A stretch of DNA of 64,000 nt from NCBI GenBank assembly GCA_965153355.1, contig OZ231127.1, positions 67,704,001 through 67,768,000 on the forward strand. Direction: 5' to 3'. The position numbers were made by a program, and so were the translations under genes. Source of the DNA: Flaccisagitta enflata (Eukaryota; Chaetognatha; Sagittoidea; Aphragmophora). The notes beneath the pieces are model-generated. The model saw nothing but the letters and a program-made list of their open reading frames with translations. It did not search any database and had not been told where the DNA came from. Shown piece by piece: positions 30,768 to 44,686 of this stretch (positions are counted from its first letter, which is position 1; every line of letters begins with the position of its first letter).

Positions 30768-31294
30768 TTTCTCTTCTTTGCTTCTTTCTTTACTTTTATT
30801 TTTTCTTTTCCTTGTCTTTCTTTTCCTTTTTTCTTTCTTTCTTTCCTTCTTCCTTCCTTTTTTTTTTCTTTTTTTTCTTTCTTTCTTTTTTTTTCTTTCT
30901 TTCTTTCTTTCTTTCCTTCTTTCTCTCATATCCTTCCGTCTCAAATAGTGCTATTGGCTCCATTTTCACACATCAATTTTCTCCAATAATCGTCTGCTGA
31001 TTTTGTATTGAGGGATTTTTTTCTCGATTGGTTCCTTCTTCTCTCAAGAAAGAGCGGAATTTGCTATTCATTGACGATGACGAAATTGTTTTGATTGGCT
31101 CTCCGGTTGACATTGAGAAAGAGGAGAACCGCCTCACGTTGTCTCATTTTACCCTGCATTGACGAACATTAACTTGATAAGTATTTGTCAGGCATATTAG
31201 GTAATAATTAGGTGATTGGGTAATAATTAGGTGATTAGGTAATCATTGGGAAACTAGGTAATTATTTGGTAATAGCAGCTCAATGGCAGTAAGT
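30768..31294. repeat. (CTTT)-rich tract, then TAGGTAATxATT tandem
   Basis: Imperfect (CTTT)n at 30770-30930; a short tandem of TTAGGTAATAATTAGGTGAT at 31196-31262. Confidence 0.8.
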
Positions 31295-32639
31295 GGTCAG
31301 CGGTACGCGTGCCCTGCTTGAGTAGGAAGTGATGAAGGTTGAGAGGGAGCAGGGCAGCGGCCCCGAAGGGGACGAAGTCCTGTAGAACACAGGGGGAATC
31401 TGTCCGTCCGTCCATCTGTTCGTCCGTCCATCCGACCTGTTTGCCTTCCTTCTGTCTGGATGCCCTGTTATTCAAATTTTCATTGAATATCAAGGAGAAC
31501 TGACAAAAGGCAGAATATGGACAATAGTACCCTTGCCATTTTTGTATAGTTTGTAGGTTAAGTTGAGGCAGGAGAAGGAATGACCGGGATCTACACAGGT
31601 CTCTGAGGCCAGAATCTGGGTCTCAGAGACCAATTTCTTTGTCTCAGAGGCAAGGATTTCAGTTTCTGAGGTCAGGATTTGGTCCTCTGAGGGGGATTAG
31701 GTCTTTTAAGCCAGCACCTCACAATGAATCTACCGTCTAGACTTGAGACCAACAGGGGCAGCCATTGTGGAGAACTAATAATGGGGGCTGATGTTGGGAG
31801 CTCTGTTAATAAGAATGATTTATTCCCCATGATGTGGTTTATGGAAACATTTCACATGTATTAAGCTAAAATATCAATATTTTGAGAGATTTTATCAGGA
31901 ACATTGCTTAAATCAAATTCTTCATTTTCCCACAGTATGTTCCGTAAGAATATTGCTCGTTTAGCCGTTGCTAGGAGCGTATCCATGTGTGACAGCCCTA
32001 GCAGCAACTAAACTCTGACAACATTCTTTCTGAGCATACTGTGAAAAGACAATAGCTGGTAATTTTTAGCGATGTTCATATCTCAAAATGTTTGATATCT
32101 TGTAAATACATGAGCGTGTTTCACACATCGCAAACTCTATCATGGGCAATAAAGCATCATTTTATTAGTCTATGTTCAAATATGGTTGTCTTAGCTTAAA
32201 TTTATTTTCCTTCCAATGCTTGCCCCCATTATCTCAAGTCTAGACGAGATCTACTGTAGGTCTTGGAGGTCAGAATCTGGGTCCCAAAGGTCAGGATCTG
32301 GGTCTCTAAGGCTTGGATGTGGGTTTTTGGAGCCAGAATCTAAGTTTAAGGGGCCAAGATGATAGAACTCAGGCCAGAATTCAGGTTTTCTAGCCAGATA
32401 AGGCCCATTTTACCTGGTCTTAGGCCATTTTGCCTGGATTTGGCCAATTTTGGGCGGATTTGGACCATTTTGCTCGGATTTGGGCCATACAGTTTGGATT
32501 TGGGCCCCAAAGGAGACGAAGCCGAGGGTGGGGTGGGGGACGGACGGACGTATGTACGGACGTACGAACGGACGGACGGACGGACGGACAGATTCCCCCT
32601 GTGTTCTACAGGACTTTGTCCCCTTCGGGGCCGCTGCCC
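31295..32639. mobile_element. Family C element (copy 5, with insertion)
   Basis: GGTCAGCGGTACGCGTGCCC at 31295, GGGCAGCGGCCCCGAAGGGG at 31352, and the inverse ending 32639. The core has AGAATCTGGGTCTCAGAG units and GGCCATTTTGCCTGGATTTG units. Differs from the copy at 34062-34866 by a 0.54-kb insert (31719-32256). Confidence 0.78.
31719..32256. mobile_element. Foldback MITE, absent from the paralogous copy
   Basis: CGTCTAGACTTGAGA near the left and its inverse TCTCAAGTCTAGACG near the right. The internal GTAAGAATATTGCTCGTTTAG is shared with the foldback at 18800-19353. The right edge is CTG-TA; the paralogue has only TA at the matching position 34481. Confidence 0.8.
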
Positions 32640-32993
32640 AAAAAAACAACACGATGATCTCATGGGACTATTCGTTCTCGTAAACCCCAATGTCAAGGTG
32701 ATATTTTTTAACTGTTTCATTGCACATTATCTTCAAACGAAAAAGTTTTATCTATTGGTTACATTGCTATATGGACAATATATCACTGAGAGATGGTAAC
32801 CAAAAGTATCTCTTTCATGTATGCGACTGTGCATAGTTGTGTCAGTGTGTGACCCAAATCCATTGCTGCATTTTGCAAATTTTGTAACACAGTGCAATTC
32901 CTGCAATTCTCCTCTTAAAACTCCTTCATTTTCTCAAATGTCCCCTCTTTTGCCGAATTTCAAAGCTGGCAAATAAATGAAAGGAAAATACAC

Positions 32994-33031
<38 letters not shown>

Positions 33032-33951
33032 AGGTTGCCAATCATTGCGATTCTCTATATCTTAATCCCTTTTGTGTGTCACCAATTCATAGCCTCCCGA
33101 TACGCCGCTCTATTTTCTATTTTTCTTTCGGTTGACAATAGATTTGAGTAAAGCTCCACTTTTCTGTCTTTTTTCTTTTTTTGTGTGTGTGTGTGAGATC
33201 ATGAGAGGGAGCGTTGAGTTAACGGTGGTGTGAATTGCGCAAGCATATCCCGCTTGAGAGAAAGTTAGATCATGATTCTTATGGATAAGTGCGAGTGCGC
33301 GAAGAATGCCGAATTGATGATCTTGAATCGTATAACAAATTAATGAAAGAATGAAGTAAGGAAGGAATGCATGAACAAATACATGTATCATATGAAACCA
33401 TACAGCAAAACACAGAGAACGTCACAATTCTAAGTCGCGGACTCACAAGTCTAGAAGAGGTTTTGTGGGTCCAATCGCCAACCGTCTGTCCATCCAAGCA
33501 TCCGCCTGTTGGTCCGTTGGTTGTCCGTTACTCTTGAGTTAAAAAGTGTGAAAACGTGCATTTAAGATACCTTGCGCGCATGTTTGTGTGTGGAGGAGGG
33601 CACCTTTCTGCATCCATCAATCTGCATCCATCAGTCCGCGTCCATGGCGATTATGTTTGCCCGAATTCCAGTTTAAGTTACTTTCGCTGTGCCGAGCCTT
33701 CTCCTGATCATGATGGTATCTAAGATAGCTGATATCATACATGGCTATATCAAATTAGTAATATCATTTCTTTTTGCGGCGTTGTGAATTTCCTCTTGAC
33801 ACCCAAGAGAATAAGAGAGAGAGACCCTCACTTATGCCAAGTAACATTCTATTTCGTATCATGAAAAAAAAAAAAAAAACAGAAATGTATATGCTGGGTC
33901 TAGACGATGTATTGCTAAACGAGAATTTCTAGAAATAAGAAACTAGGATAA
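32640..33951. other. Unassigned, AT-rich
   Basis: Short (GA)n at 33001-33029, (GT)7 at 33182, a family A-like end at 33428-33520 (AAGTCGCGGACTC, GTCTGTCCATCC). No gene seen. Confidence 0.4.
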
Positions 33952-34973
33952 ACAAGGGGTCGCGTGCGGGTGGGCAGGCGCAGCGCTCGAGAAAGTCACC
34001 AGAGCATTTGGGCAGGAGCAGTAGGCTCATGAAGCTCAATAGCAGCCCAGAGGGAATAAGTGGTCAGCGGTACCCGTGCCCTGCTTGAGTAGGAAGTGAT
34101 GAAGGTTGAGAGGGAGCAGGGCAGTGGACCCGAAGGGGACGAAGTCCTGTAGAACACAGGGGGAATCTGTCTGTCCGTCCATCCGTTCGTCCATCCATCC
34201 GTCCTGTTTGCCTTCCTTCTGTCCAGGATGCCCTGTTATTCAAATTTTCATTGAATATCAAGGAAAACTGACAAAAGGCAGAATATGGACAATGGTACCC
34301 TTGCCATTTTTGTATAGTTTGTAGATTAAGTTGAGGCAGGAGCAGGCCAGGATCTGGGTCTCTGATGCCAGAATCTGGGTCTCAGAGACCAATTTCTTGG
34401 TCTCAGAGGCAAGGATTTCAGTTTCTGACGTCAGGATTTGGTCCTCTGAGGCTAGGATTTAGGTCTTTTAGGCCAGCGCCTAGGTCTTGGAGGTCAGAAT
34501 CTGGGTCCCAAAGGTCAGGATCTGGGTCTCTAAGGCTTGGATGTGGGTTTTTGGAGCCAGAATCTAAGTTTAAGGGGCCAAGATGATAGAACTCAGGCTA
34601 GAATTCAGGTTTTCTAGCCAGATAAGGCCCATTTTACCTGGTCTTAGGCCATTTTGCCTGGATTTGGCCAATTTTGGGCGGATTTGGACCATTTTGCTCG
34701 GATTTGGGCCATACAGTTTGGATTTGGGCCCCAAAGGAGACGAAGCCGAGGGTGGGGCGGGGGGGGGGGGACGGACGGATGTACGGACGTACGGATGGAC
34801 GGACGGACGGATGGACAGATTCCCCCTGTGTTCTACAGGACTTCGTCCCCTTCGGGGCCGCTGCCCAAAAACGCCGTAAAAGTGAAAAAAGGGACGGACC
34901 GACCAACCAACCGACCAACAAACCGACGGACCGACATTGTGGGGTGTAGAGTCGCGTAGCACGCGACTAGAAA
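33952..34973 (+). repeat. Family A repeat interrupted by family C
   Basis: Left half at 33952-34061 (AAGGGGTCGCGTGCGGGTGG) and right half at 34867-34973 (GACCGACC tract, GTCGCGTAGCACGCGACTAG). Between them lies a complete family C element. Confidence 0.78.
34062..34866. mobile_element. Family C element (copy 6, empty-site copy)
   Basis: Same order and ends as 31295-32639 without the foldback insert. The junction TA at 34481 marks the empty site. Confidence 0.8.
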
Positions 34974-34974
34974 T

Positions 34975-35335
34975 TAAGGGACAAGGATTAAAGAACAAAG
35001 AACAAGAAACAAGAAACAAGGAACAGGGAACAATGAACAAGGTACAAGGAACAAGGAATAAAAAACAAGGAACAAGGAAGAGAGATCAAAGAACAAAGAA
35101 CAAAGAACAATGAACAAGGAACAATGAACAATGAACAATGAACAATGAACAAAGAACAAAGAACAAAGAACAAAGAACAAAGTACAAAGAACAAAGAACA
35201 AAGAACAAGAAAAAAAGAACAAAAAACAAGGAACAAGGTACAATAAACCAGGAACAAGCCACAAGGAATAAGGAACAAGGAACAAGGAACAAGGAACAAA
35301 GAACAAGGAACAAGAAGCACAAAACAAGATGATGG
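34975..35335. repeat. Degenerate (AACAAG/AACAAA) hexamer-heptamer array
   Basis: About 50 units of AACAAGG, AACAAAG or AACAATG; it starts at the right end of family A. Confidence 0.92.
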
Positions 35336-35689
35336 ATGGAGTGGTGGCCAGAAAAATATTGTAATTGTCAGGTATAGGGTGTCAGTCCTGCGAATGTTTT
35401 TGACAGTGTCTGTGGAGGCAAAGAGCAAAAGAAATTTTGTGTGTTTCTGAGTGATTGACAGAAAAGGAAAAAAAAAAGACAAGGAAAAAGCTAAAAGAAA
35501 AAGGACAAGGACAAGAAAAAGTAAAGAAAAGGGACAAGTCCCAACTCAGGAGAAAGAAAAAAGGTGAAAGGAAAATGTGATAAGTCGGGATTAAAAGCTT
35601 TCTCTCGTCACTGAATGCGTAATGAAGGCAGTTAGGAGGAAACTTGCAGTTGCTGGTTAAAGGGATCACAAAGTAAGAATGTTAGAAAG

Positions 35690-35893
35690 ATAGTCAGATA
35701 GGAAGAAAGCAAGAAAAAAAGAATGAATGAAAGAAAGAAAGAATGAAAAAAAGAAACTAATGAGGAAGAAAGGAAGAAAGCAAGAAAGAGAGAAGACAAG
35801 AAAGAAAAAGAGAAAGAACAGAAGGATAGAAGAAAGAAAGAACGCAAGAAAGACGTTAAGAAAGAAAGAACGAAAGACAGAAAGAAAGAAGGA

Positions 35894-35963
<70 letters not shown>

Positions 35964-36060
35964 CAAAGAAACAAAGAAAGAAAGAAAGAAAAAAATGACA
36001 AAAAAAGACAAAAAAAGACAAAAAGACAAGGAAAACAAAATGAAAGAAAGAAAAGAAAGG
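35690..36060. repeat. (GAAA)n array, imperfect
   Basis: Pure core at 35890-35990, with many GGAA/CAAA variants either side. 35336-35689 before it is purine-rich and unassigned. Confidence 0.93.
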
Positions 36061-36234
36061 GAGCAACAAACAAACGGAAAGAAGAGGCGAGATTTCCCCA
36101 TTCATTCACAAAACAAATTTATGTATATCCACGTTTTCTTTAAAATAATGGAGGAGGAGGCCCACACGAAACGAAACAATTTTCATATACAAACGATACA
36201 AGATACCGGATTCCCGAGGGACACATGAATAAAT

Positions 36235-36436
<202 letters not shown>

Positions 36437-36527
36437 AAGTCCGTGGTATCTTACCAGCTGATTAGCTAAGATTGACGATCGAGGATTTCAATTTAACATG
36501 ACATAACTTACAAAGATTTTAGGAATT

Positions 36528-36692
36528 CCTTCTTCTTCTTCTTCTTCTTCTTCTTCTTCTTCTTCTTCTTCTTCTTCTTCTTCTTCTTTCTCTTCATCTT
36601 TTTCTTCTTCTTCTTCCTCTTCTTCTTTTTCTTCTTCTTCTTCTTTTTCTTTTACTTCTTCTTCTTCTTCTTCATTTTCTTCTTCTTCTTCT

Positions 36693-36739
<47 letters not shown>

Positions 36740-36755
36740 TTCTTCTTCTTCTTTT
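36528..36755. repeat. (TTC)n microsatellite
   Basis: Polypurine-polypyrimidine tract with several CTTTTT and CCTC interruptions. Confidence 0.97.
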
Positions 36756-36937
36756 TCGACATCTTTACCTCTCCTTTCCCTCCTTTATTTTCTTCTCCTT
36801 TTTCACCTCTCTCTGCCAGTTTCTCCCTCCTCCTGGTGGCCAGATTTTAATGGGATGTTGGCCTGCAGGGATTTTCCAAACATTTTTATTCCAGTTATCA
36901 AAACTTTTTTTTTCCCCAAGACTTTCATACCGTTCGA

Positions 36938-37435
<498 letters not shown>

Positions 37436-37599
37436 CAGAGGTAATCCAAAGGAGATTTCAATATCAGAAATATGGAATCTAAAATAAAGACTAAGCACCG
37501 AAAAATCTTGGATTGCTCAATGCTCATCACCATTGTTGCTGAACAACAGTCAATGTCGCTATCAACAACCAACATTTAGTCACCCTAGACAAAAAAACG

Positions 37600-37818
37600 T
37601 TAAGATAAAAACTCTCTGTGTGCAGGAAATATTGGATCAGATTTTATGTATTGGATGAGAGGATCTTTCCTCATGAAATGAACTGATTGGTGCTTTCCAT
37701 TGAGTTCGATTCGATGTGGTGGACGAAAATTGAGACTCGCCTCATGTGAAGGCGTGCAGATTGGCCAGAAGGCAGCAATGGAGAGAAGAATAACAATCGT
37801 CAACGATATTTCAACCAT
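37600..37818 (-). CDS. Possible short secreted peptide ORF
   Basis: 72 residues read leftward from ATG at 37818 to TAA. It has an amino-terminal hydrophobic segment (SLTIVILLSIAAFWPIC) like a signal peptide, then a polar tail (HRIELNGKHQSV, FMRKDPLIQYIKSD). Codon use is unbiased by repeats, unlike most frames here. No family recognised, no splice sites or polyA signal established, and (CT)n lies immediately upstream. It may be chance. Confidence 0.25.
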   Translation of the reverse strand: MVEISLTIVILLSIAAFWPICTPSHEASLNFRPPHRIELNGKHQSVHFMRKDPLIQYIKSDPIFPAHREFLS

Positions 37819-37979
37819 CTCTGTTTTTCTTTCACTTTCTAGTCCCCTTTCTCTCTTTTTTTTCTCTCCATCTGTTTCTATGAGTCTGTCCGTCTATTAG
37901 TATTAGTCTCTCTGTCTCTCCGTCTGTTTGTCTCCGTGTCTGTCTCTCTTTGTATATTTCTTTGTCTCTGTGTCAACCC

Positions 37980-38124
<145 letters not shown>

Positions 38125-38304
38125 CCACCTATTTCTCTCCTTTGCCAAAACTCACCTGGGGCACCCTGGAAATATTCCAGAGGGAGGCAGAGCAGAGAGA
38201 GAGAGAGGGGGAAAGATAAAGAAAGACAGATCGACAGAAAGACAGAGATAGAGGAAAAGAGAGATGGTCCCATGTGTTCTTGTTATTTCTTTGCCACGCC
38301 TCTG

Positions 38305-38421
<117 letters not shown>

Positions 38422-38967
38422 CTCAGGTCCTCGAGTTCGCCCAATTAATTTCATCTAATTTTTTTTTTCTCTTACGTTCACGTTTTCCGTACCTTGACTG
38501 TTTTCGTTCTTTAGGTGTCGCTGTTTTCATTCTTTTCAAGACTGTTGTTCTAGTCTTTGTGCGACTGTTTTCATAACATTTCCTTCTCATAAAACTCTCA
38601 GTCTAAACCTTATTAGTCTACCATCGCCGGTGTTTAGCGTCCTAAGGATATGCCATGGCAGATGTTGCGAGCATATGCCATATGTTCTCCATTGCGTGGA
38701 AATGTCCAAAAATTCTGCTTCGTATTAATGAAATTACACGCTCAGGGAAACTTAAAGTACGAATCATTGGTTATATGAAGAAGTGGAAGTAGACAGATTG
38801 GGGTTCAAAATTGAGATGAAATCCACATTCTAATTTTCTATTTGTCTCAGCGCATGAGCAAAGTGCCACCAATCGATATTAGCTTACCAATGGTTTGGTC
38901 TGTATCTGTGTCTCTATCTATATCTATCAGTAAAAAAAAACATATTCTTATTGGAACTGTTTAAGAA

Positions 38968-39157
38968 CAAGGCCGGATACACGGATACCGAAGTCGCGTG
39001 CGGGTGGGCAGGGGCCATATTCGAGGTCACCAGACCATTTGGGCAGGAGCAGTGAGGTCAAAGACATAAAATCATAAAAAAAAGTATAGTGTGACCGACC
39101 GACCGACCGACCAACGGACAAAGTGGGTTGTAGAGTCGCGTGCACGCGACTAAAAAG
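38968..39157 (+). repeat. Family A repeat (A1), complete
   Basis: CAAGGCCGGATACACGG start; GTCGCGTGC at 38993 followed by GGGTGGGCAGGGGCC; CCATTTGGGCAGGAGCAGTG; (GACC)n; terminal hairpin GTCGCGTGCACGCGACT and AAAAAG. The best-preserved copy for defining the family. Confidence 0.9.
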
Positions 39158-40736
39158 GACATCCCTGTCTTCTAGTAGAAGTTCTACTTTCAAGAACAAA
39201 AGCATTTTGACAAAACGGCTTTGAGTAGAAACGCACCCGTCGTTGATTTTTACCAGAGCATAAAGAGCGTGCTGTTAGTTTGCCCACAACGATGAAATTT
39301 GCATTGCACCTTTTCGTGGTTCTTTCGATATGCTTTGCCTTTGGTTCAAGATACTAACAGGAGTTGTATCAACTTTAGGTTTATAATCCACAAATTCAAG
39401 TTCAGCTACATTTACACCCCGCTTTAACGAATCCAAGAGGACATAAAACATTGCTTTCTTTGAGTCATTTTTTTATTCATAGATTGGTAAAGATATGTAC
39501 GTACGTGGATGGTCCCTTGACATCCGTTATTGCGGCCTTCAACTGTGCATCAGCTTGGTTCACTAGAAACAGAGAAAAATGATTTTTTTTTGCCTCAAAA
39601 AATCTCTATTTTTTCTCTCTCCATTGCCATCGGTGGAATTACAACGATGAGCTTTGAATTATGCCGGCATTTTTTTAGTATTTCACTCTCTCTTCCTTTT
39701 TTCCCAAACTCTCTAAAGAAACGTTAATAAAAAAAGAAAGACGGGGTGTTTCTAGTCAGAGACAATCGCGTTTTGAACGGGCCACTCGGTCGCTCGCTAC
39801 GTTTGTTCGCTCGCACCGCTCACTCCGCTCACTCGCTCTGCAGCGCTCTTCTTTGCTCCGCTCACTTCGCTCAATCCCTCAAGGGACAGTTGAAATTCTT
39901 GAATATGTGTTCACGCTGTGAACGCGTTTCATGGGTACAAACGCGTTTTTCATCTTCACTAGAAACACGCCCTGAGAGAGAAAAAAGACTCGTTTCATTT
40001 CTCATTGGCGATGTTGTAGGAGAAAGGACAGAATTCTCGATTAAAACGTACCCTAGGGCGTGTTTTTAATTTTATCGAATTTCGCGGCATTAAAGAGAAA
40101 GGGAAGATTCTTTAAAAAGAAAAAAAAGATTCTATAAAACTAGGAATAATTATCTCTTCATCTCCCTTGGAAGAAAAACAAAACTTCTTTGGAAAATAAA
40201 CGCTGGCAGTGTAAAAAACGGCGGAGATTTATATTATTTAAGTAACCGAGACGGCAAAAATAATGCACTCTTTCTTTTGAGTAAATAAATTTGGTTGTAT
40301 AGATAAAAATCAGAACGAATCTTAACTTTTGGGAAATGAAAGCAAGAGAGAAAAAAAAAGATTGGGAGAAACGTTTGAATTTACAAGATGGCTGGTGCCT
40401 AGTTTGAGAAAAAGTCAAAAAATGAAAAAAGCCGTTCTGGCCATCTACGTCCATGGTCTATGGTGAAGGGAGGCTAGGGGAGGCCAAGGGAGGTGAACCG
40501 GTGGGGTGGGAGGGGGAGCATTCTTTTTTTCCCTCCGTTATTTGATTTGAGCGACGTCCACCAGGCGCATTGACGACATGAGCAGATGCATGCAGGGCGA
40601 TCATTTGGAACCAGGTGTCGCCAGATGCTCTCTTAACCCTCGTTTAGATATGCTGGGGCGGGGCAGGTATAGAAGACAGGCATGTTCACCCAGATTTCAG
40701 ACGAACCCTTTCTTGGGCAATGAGCCCAACCAGCAA
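39158..40736. other. Unassigned, with a small TIR element
   Basis: GGGGTGTTTCTAG at 39743 and its inverse at 39959-39972 bound a GC-rich stretch with CGCTCACTCCGCTCACTCGC repeats. CCCGCTTTAACGAATC at 39419 and GACATCCGTTATTGCGG at 39519 resemble pogo-type ends. No gene. Confidence 0.4.
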
Positions 40737-40745
40737 GATCATCAT

Positions 40746-40813
<68 letters not shown>

Positions 40814-40826
40814 ACTCATCATCATT

Positions 40827-40901
<75 letters not shown>

Positions 40902-40912
40902 GCCATCACCAT

Positions 40913-40972
<60 letters not shown>

Positions 40973-41015
40973 TAATCATAACCATCACTATCATCATCAT
41001 CACCATCACCATCAC

Positions 41016-41074
<59 letters not shown>

Positions 41075-41075
41075 A

Positions 41076-41133
<58 letters not shown>
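40737..41133. repeat. ~0.4-kb (ATC)n microsatellite
   Basis: About 130 ATC/CAT units with ACC and ATA variants. It creates long His, Ile and Ser frames that are artefacts. Confidence 0.99.
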
Positions 41134-41646
41134 TCATTTTCCATTCCCTCCCCCATTGGTCGGGTTGTTGTTGGTGTACTTTGTGGTGCTCCTGCGGGGA
41201 AAGAATCACAACCCCCGGGCATGATTAGTCCAAGCATATGAAGGCGCAGAGAGAAAAAAAATAGGAAGGATGGAGGAAGATCACAGGGAAGGATAGAAAG
41301 CCTAGGTGTGGGACAGACAGATGTAAGGCAGACAGACAGAAAGACAAGATGTTGAGCAGCTACCAAATTTCCAGCCTTAAACCTGAATTTTACCAAAAAG
41401 GCTTTATTTTAAGGCACCCTATTTGACCTCATGGCCAAAGTCCGACCCCAAAAGTTAATATTTCATTAGAGGAAATTTCTGGAAATGCTTGGGCCTTTGT
41501 GCTGTGCATCATGGAAGCGCAAAAAAGGCAACAAGGGAACCCTGACCATCTTTTTCCGCTGCCCCCTTGCACATGATCACTCGAATATTTTACAACTTGG
41601 AAATTTCAGTTTCATGGGCTCAGATCGTTCCACTACTTTGCCACTT
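41134..41646. other. Unassigned
   Basis: No exon recognised; precedes an (ATTC)n array which might be an expanded LINE tail. Confidence 0.35.
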
Positions 41647-41756
41647 CATTCATTCATTCATTCATTCATTCATTCATTCATTCATTCATTCATTCATTCA
41701 TTCATTCATTCATTCATTCATTCATTCATTCATTCATTCATTCTTTTATTCATTCA
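41647..41756. repeat. (ATTC)n microsatellite
   Basis: About 27 units of CATT. Confidence 0.97.
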
Positions 41757-41929
41757 GCTCAATTTCATTTCAACAAATACCCTTCAATGATTTGCTAGGA
41801 AACAGCGGGCAGCCCGTGAAAAGTGTTGCTCAGAAGTTGAGAATGATTTCTTGAATCTTTTGGCAGCCTTCAATTTCTTTCACACTGAGTCGTTCACTTA
41901 AATTCCCGCGGTTATCCATGTTATTGCAG

Positions 41930-42142
<213 letters not shown>

Positions 42143-42276
42143 TGGTTTCTCTAGCTTTCTTTCTCCTTGATCGCGAAAGAAACTCCCCATGATTCCCCTC
42201 CCACAAAATTTTCTTTTCCTCAATTTTCTTTTTTACTCAATCGGATCTTTTTTTGATTTTATTTCTTCATTCTGCG

Positions 42277-42496
<220 letters not shown>

Positions 42497-42589
42497 CCCC
42501 GTTTCCTCATTATATCTTCACCCGCGCTTTTGATGTATCGACCCCCCTCCCTCGATTACTCTTTGATTTCCTATGGGGGAGAAACAAGT

Positions 42590-42815
42590 GACGCGAGGTC
42601 ACAACATCGTTGCGGACGGGTGGGCAGGGGCGTCCAACCCCCATCCACACCCCAATCCCCTTACCCCACGCACAATCATTCACACAGTGCTTGAAACGCT
42701 CGCTTTTCCACTTTCAACTCAATCACCACGGTCCAATGGATGGACCAATGCATGGACCAACGGATGGACGGAAAGACAAAGCCTCTCATATAGTTGCGTG
42801 TCCGCAACTAAAAAG
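42590..42815 (+). repeat. Family A repeat (A3 variant)
   Basis: GTTGCGGAC-GGGTGGGCAGGGGCG at left; AGCCTCTCATATAGTTGCGT and GTCCGCAACTAAAAAGG at right. The CAAGGCC start is lost. The left 9-mer pairs exactly with the right. Confidence 0.8.
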
Positions 42816-43837
42816 GTTTTTTTTTCGAAACCAAAGAGCCCTTCTTTCTTCTGACACATCTAACATCTTTTAATCATTGCCTCTCGCTTTGGTTTTCCAT
42901 GGTAGTGTACAATCCTCTCTCGCGTTGTTATCTCATGGTGTCTGCTTTGCTTTACGCTTGGCCAAAATGCTTTCCCCTGAACGTTGAAATTCAACATGAT
43001 ACTTTGGTAGAAATCCGATTGATTGCTTTTTGGAAGAGAACCATCCGGCGTTCATACAGCATAGTCTAAGTGTCTATTTCCATTTCTTTCCATCTGTTAG
43101 ATGTTCCCATGATAAACGCAAAGCGCAGGAAGATCATTTTGCTTCACGTCAATCGTAACTGGGAAATGATCCATCTGACTACACCCAAGCCCCAGGGTTA
43201 CGGAAGCTTGGCAGCGAAAGCGGAAGCGACATGAAATTGAAAAAAATCGACCGCCTCCGCATCTCTCATCAAATGACCAAGCATACCGTGGTGACGTTTC
43301 AAACTGTGTTTTCACCTGATGTCTGAGCGCGTAAAGATCGCAAGCAGTGAGAGGGAGAGGGTGGGGAGGGAGGGGGAAAGCTCTAACATGAAAAAAAAAC
43401 CCTGCTCATTCAAGTAATAACATTTTCTGTTTTTCTTACGTTGCGTCACTCTGATAAAATTAGCGCGTAGGTGTTATGCAACGTCTTCCCCCACCCCCCC
43501 CCCCCTTCCCTTATGCGACAGAATGTTGGGTGCGATAAAAAAAAAGGGAAAAAACGAAAGCACTGGATAGATAACTAGATTTGCAACGGCGGCTTCTTTC
43601 TATCGTCTATTGGCCTCCTTAAGCCGCCTCTGAAACGGTATTAGGGCCAATTTGAGACCATTTCTTGTTTTTTCTTCGTCTTCGGTTTGTGAGTAATCGA
43701 ATCTGTTCTCCGCCGAGAAAAACCGCGACAGCTGGGAATCGTCCTTACTTTCTTTTTCATGGGGAAAGGAAAAAAAGGAAGCGAGATAGAAAGAGAGAGA
43801 AGGATATAAAGATAGACAAAAAGACAGAAGGAATTTG

Positions 43838-43839
<2 letters not shown>
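42816..43839. other. Unassigned; weak exon-like frame at 43099-43228
   Basis: TTTCCATCTGTTAG followed by a frame DVPMINAKRRKIILLHV and ending AAKAEAT-stop looks like a terminal exon but matches no family. C10 run near 43494. Confidence 0.25.
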
Positions 43840-44047
<208 letters not shown>

Positions 44048-44619
44048 GGCAATAAGACACTGTGTGATCGTTCGTCCCTTTTTCGTAGCAATGATCTTGG
44101 CCAACAGCATCTGCATGATTATTTACGGAATTGTCATGAACAATAGATAAAGCCATGGAAATAGTATAATCAAGTTTCCAATCCCACGATTTCCTAAATT
44201 TCTTTTGAAAATGCAGTTAATGAGCTCTTCACATAATATTCAAAATCTAGCACAAGTAAAACAATACCATAATATTTTTAGATGGTTGGTTATTTTTGCC
44301 CAGCTTGCCCATGCCCAATCATGCTTTTCAGGACATGGCAAGCGACAATTTCATCATATTTCATCACAGCGTGTAATCTTCCTCGGTGTTGCAGCGGAGG
44401 CGGTATTTTTTTTAGCCCGTATTTGGTCGTGAGGTTTTCATTGCTTGAAGGGATTAAGTCTATGGTTTCTATTCATCGACTGCTTTCTTTCCCAACTCAT
44501 GCAGCACATCGAATCCCCTTTTTATGGACCATCTTTCTCTCTCTCTCTCTCTCTTTCACTCGCGATCTTTGTTTTTTTTCTTTTCGCTTTCTTTTTTCTT
44601 GCCTTTTTTCTGTTTATGT
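44048..44619. other. Unassigned
   Basis: No gene recognised. Confidence 0.35.
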
Positions 44620-44630
44620 GACCCTATTTT

Positions 44631-44686
<56 letters not shown>

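Noticed and set aside
38968-39157. Family A as a Helitron
   Set aside because: A terminal hairpin and CTAA are present, but the left end is CAAGG and not TC, and the base after CTAA is A, not T.
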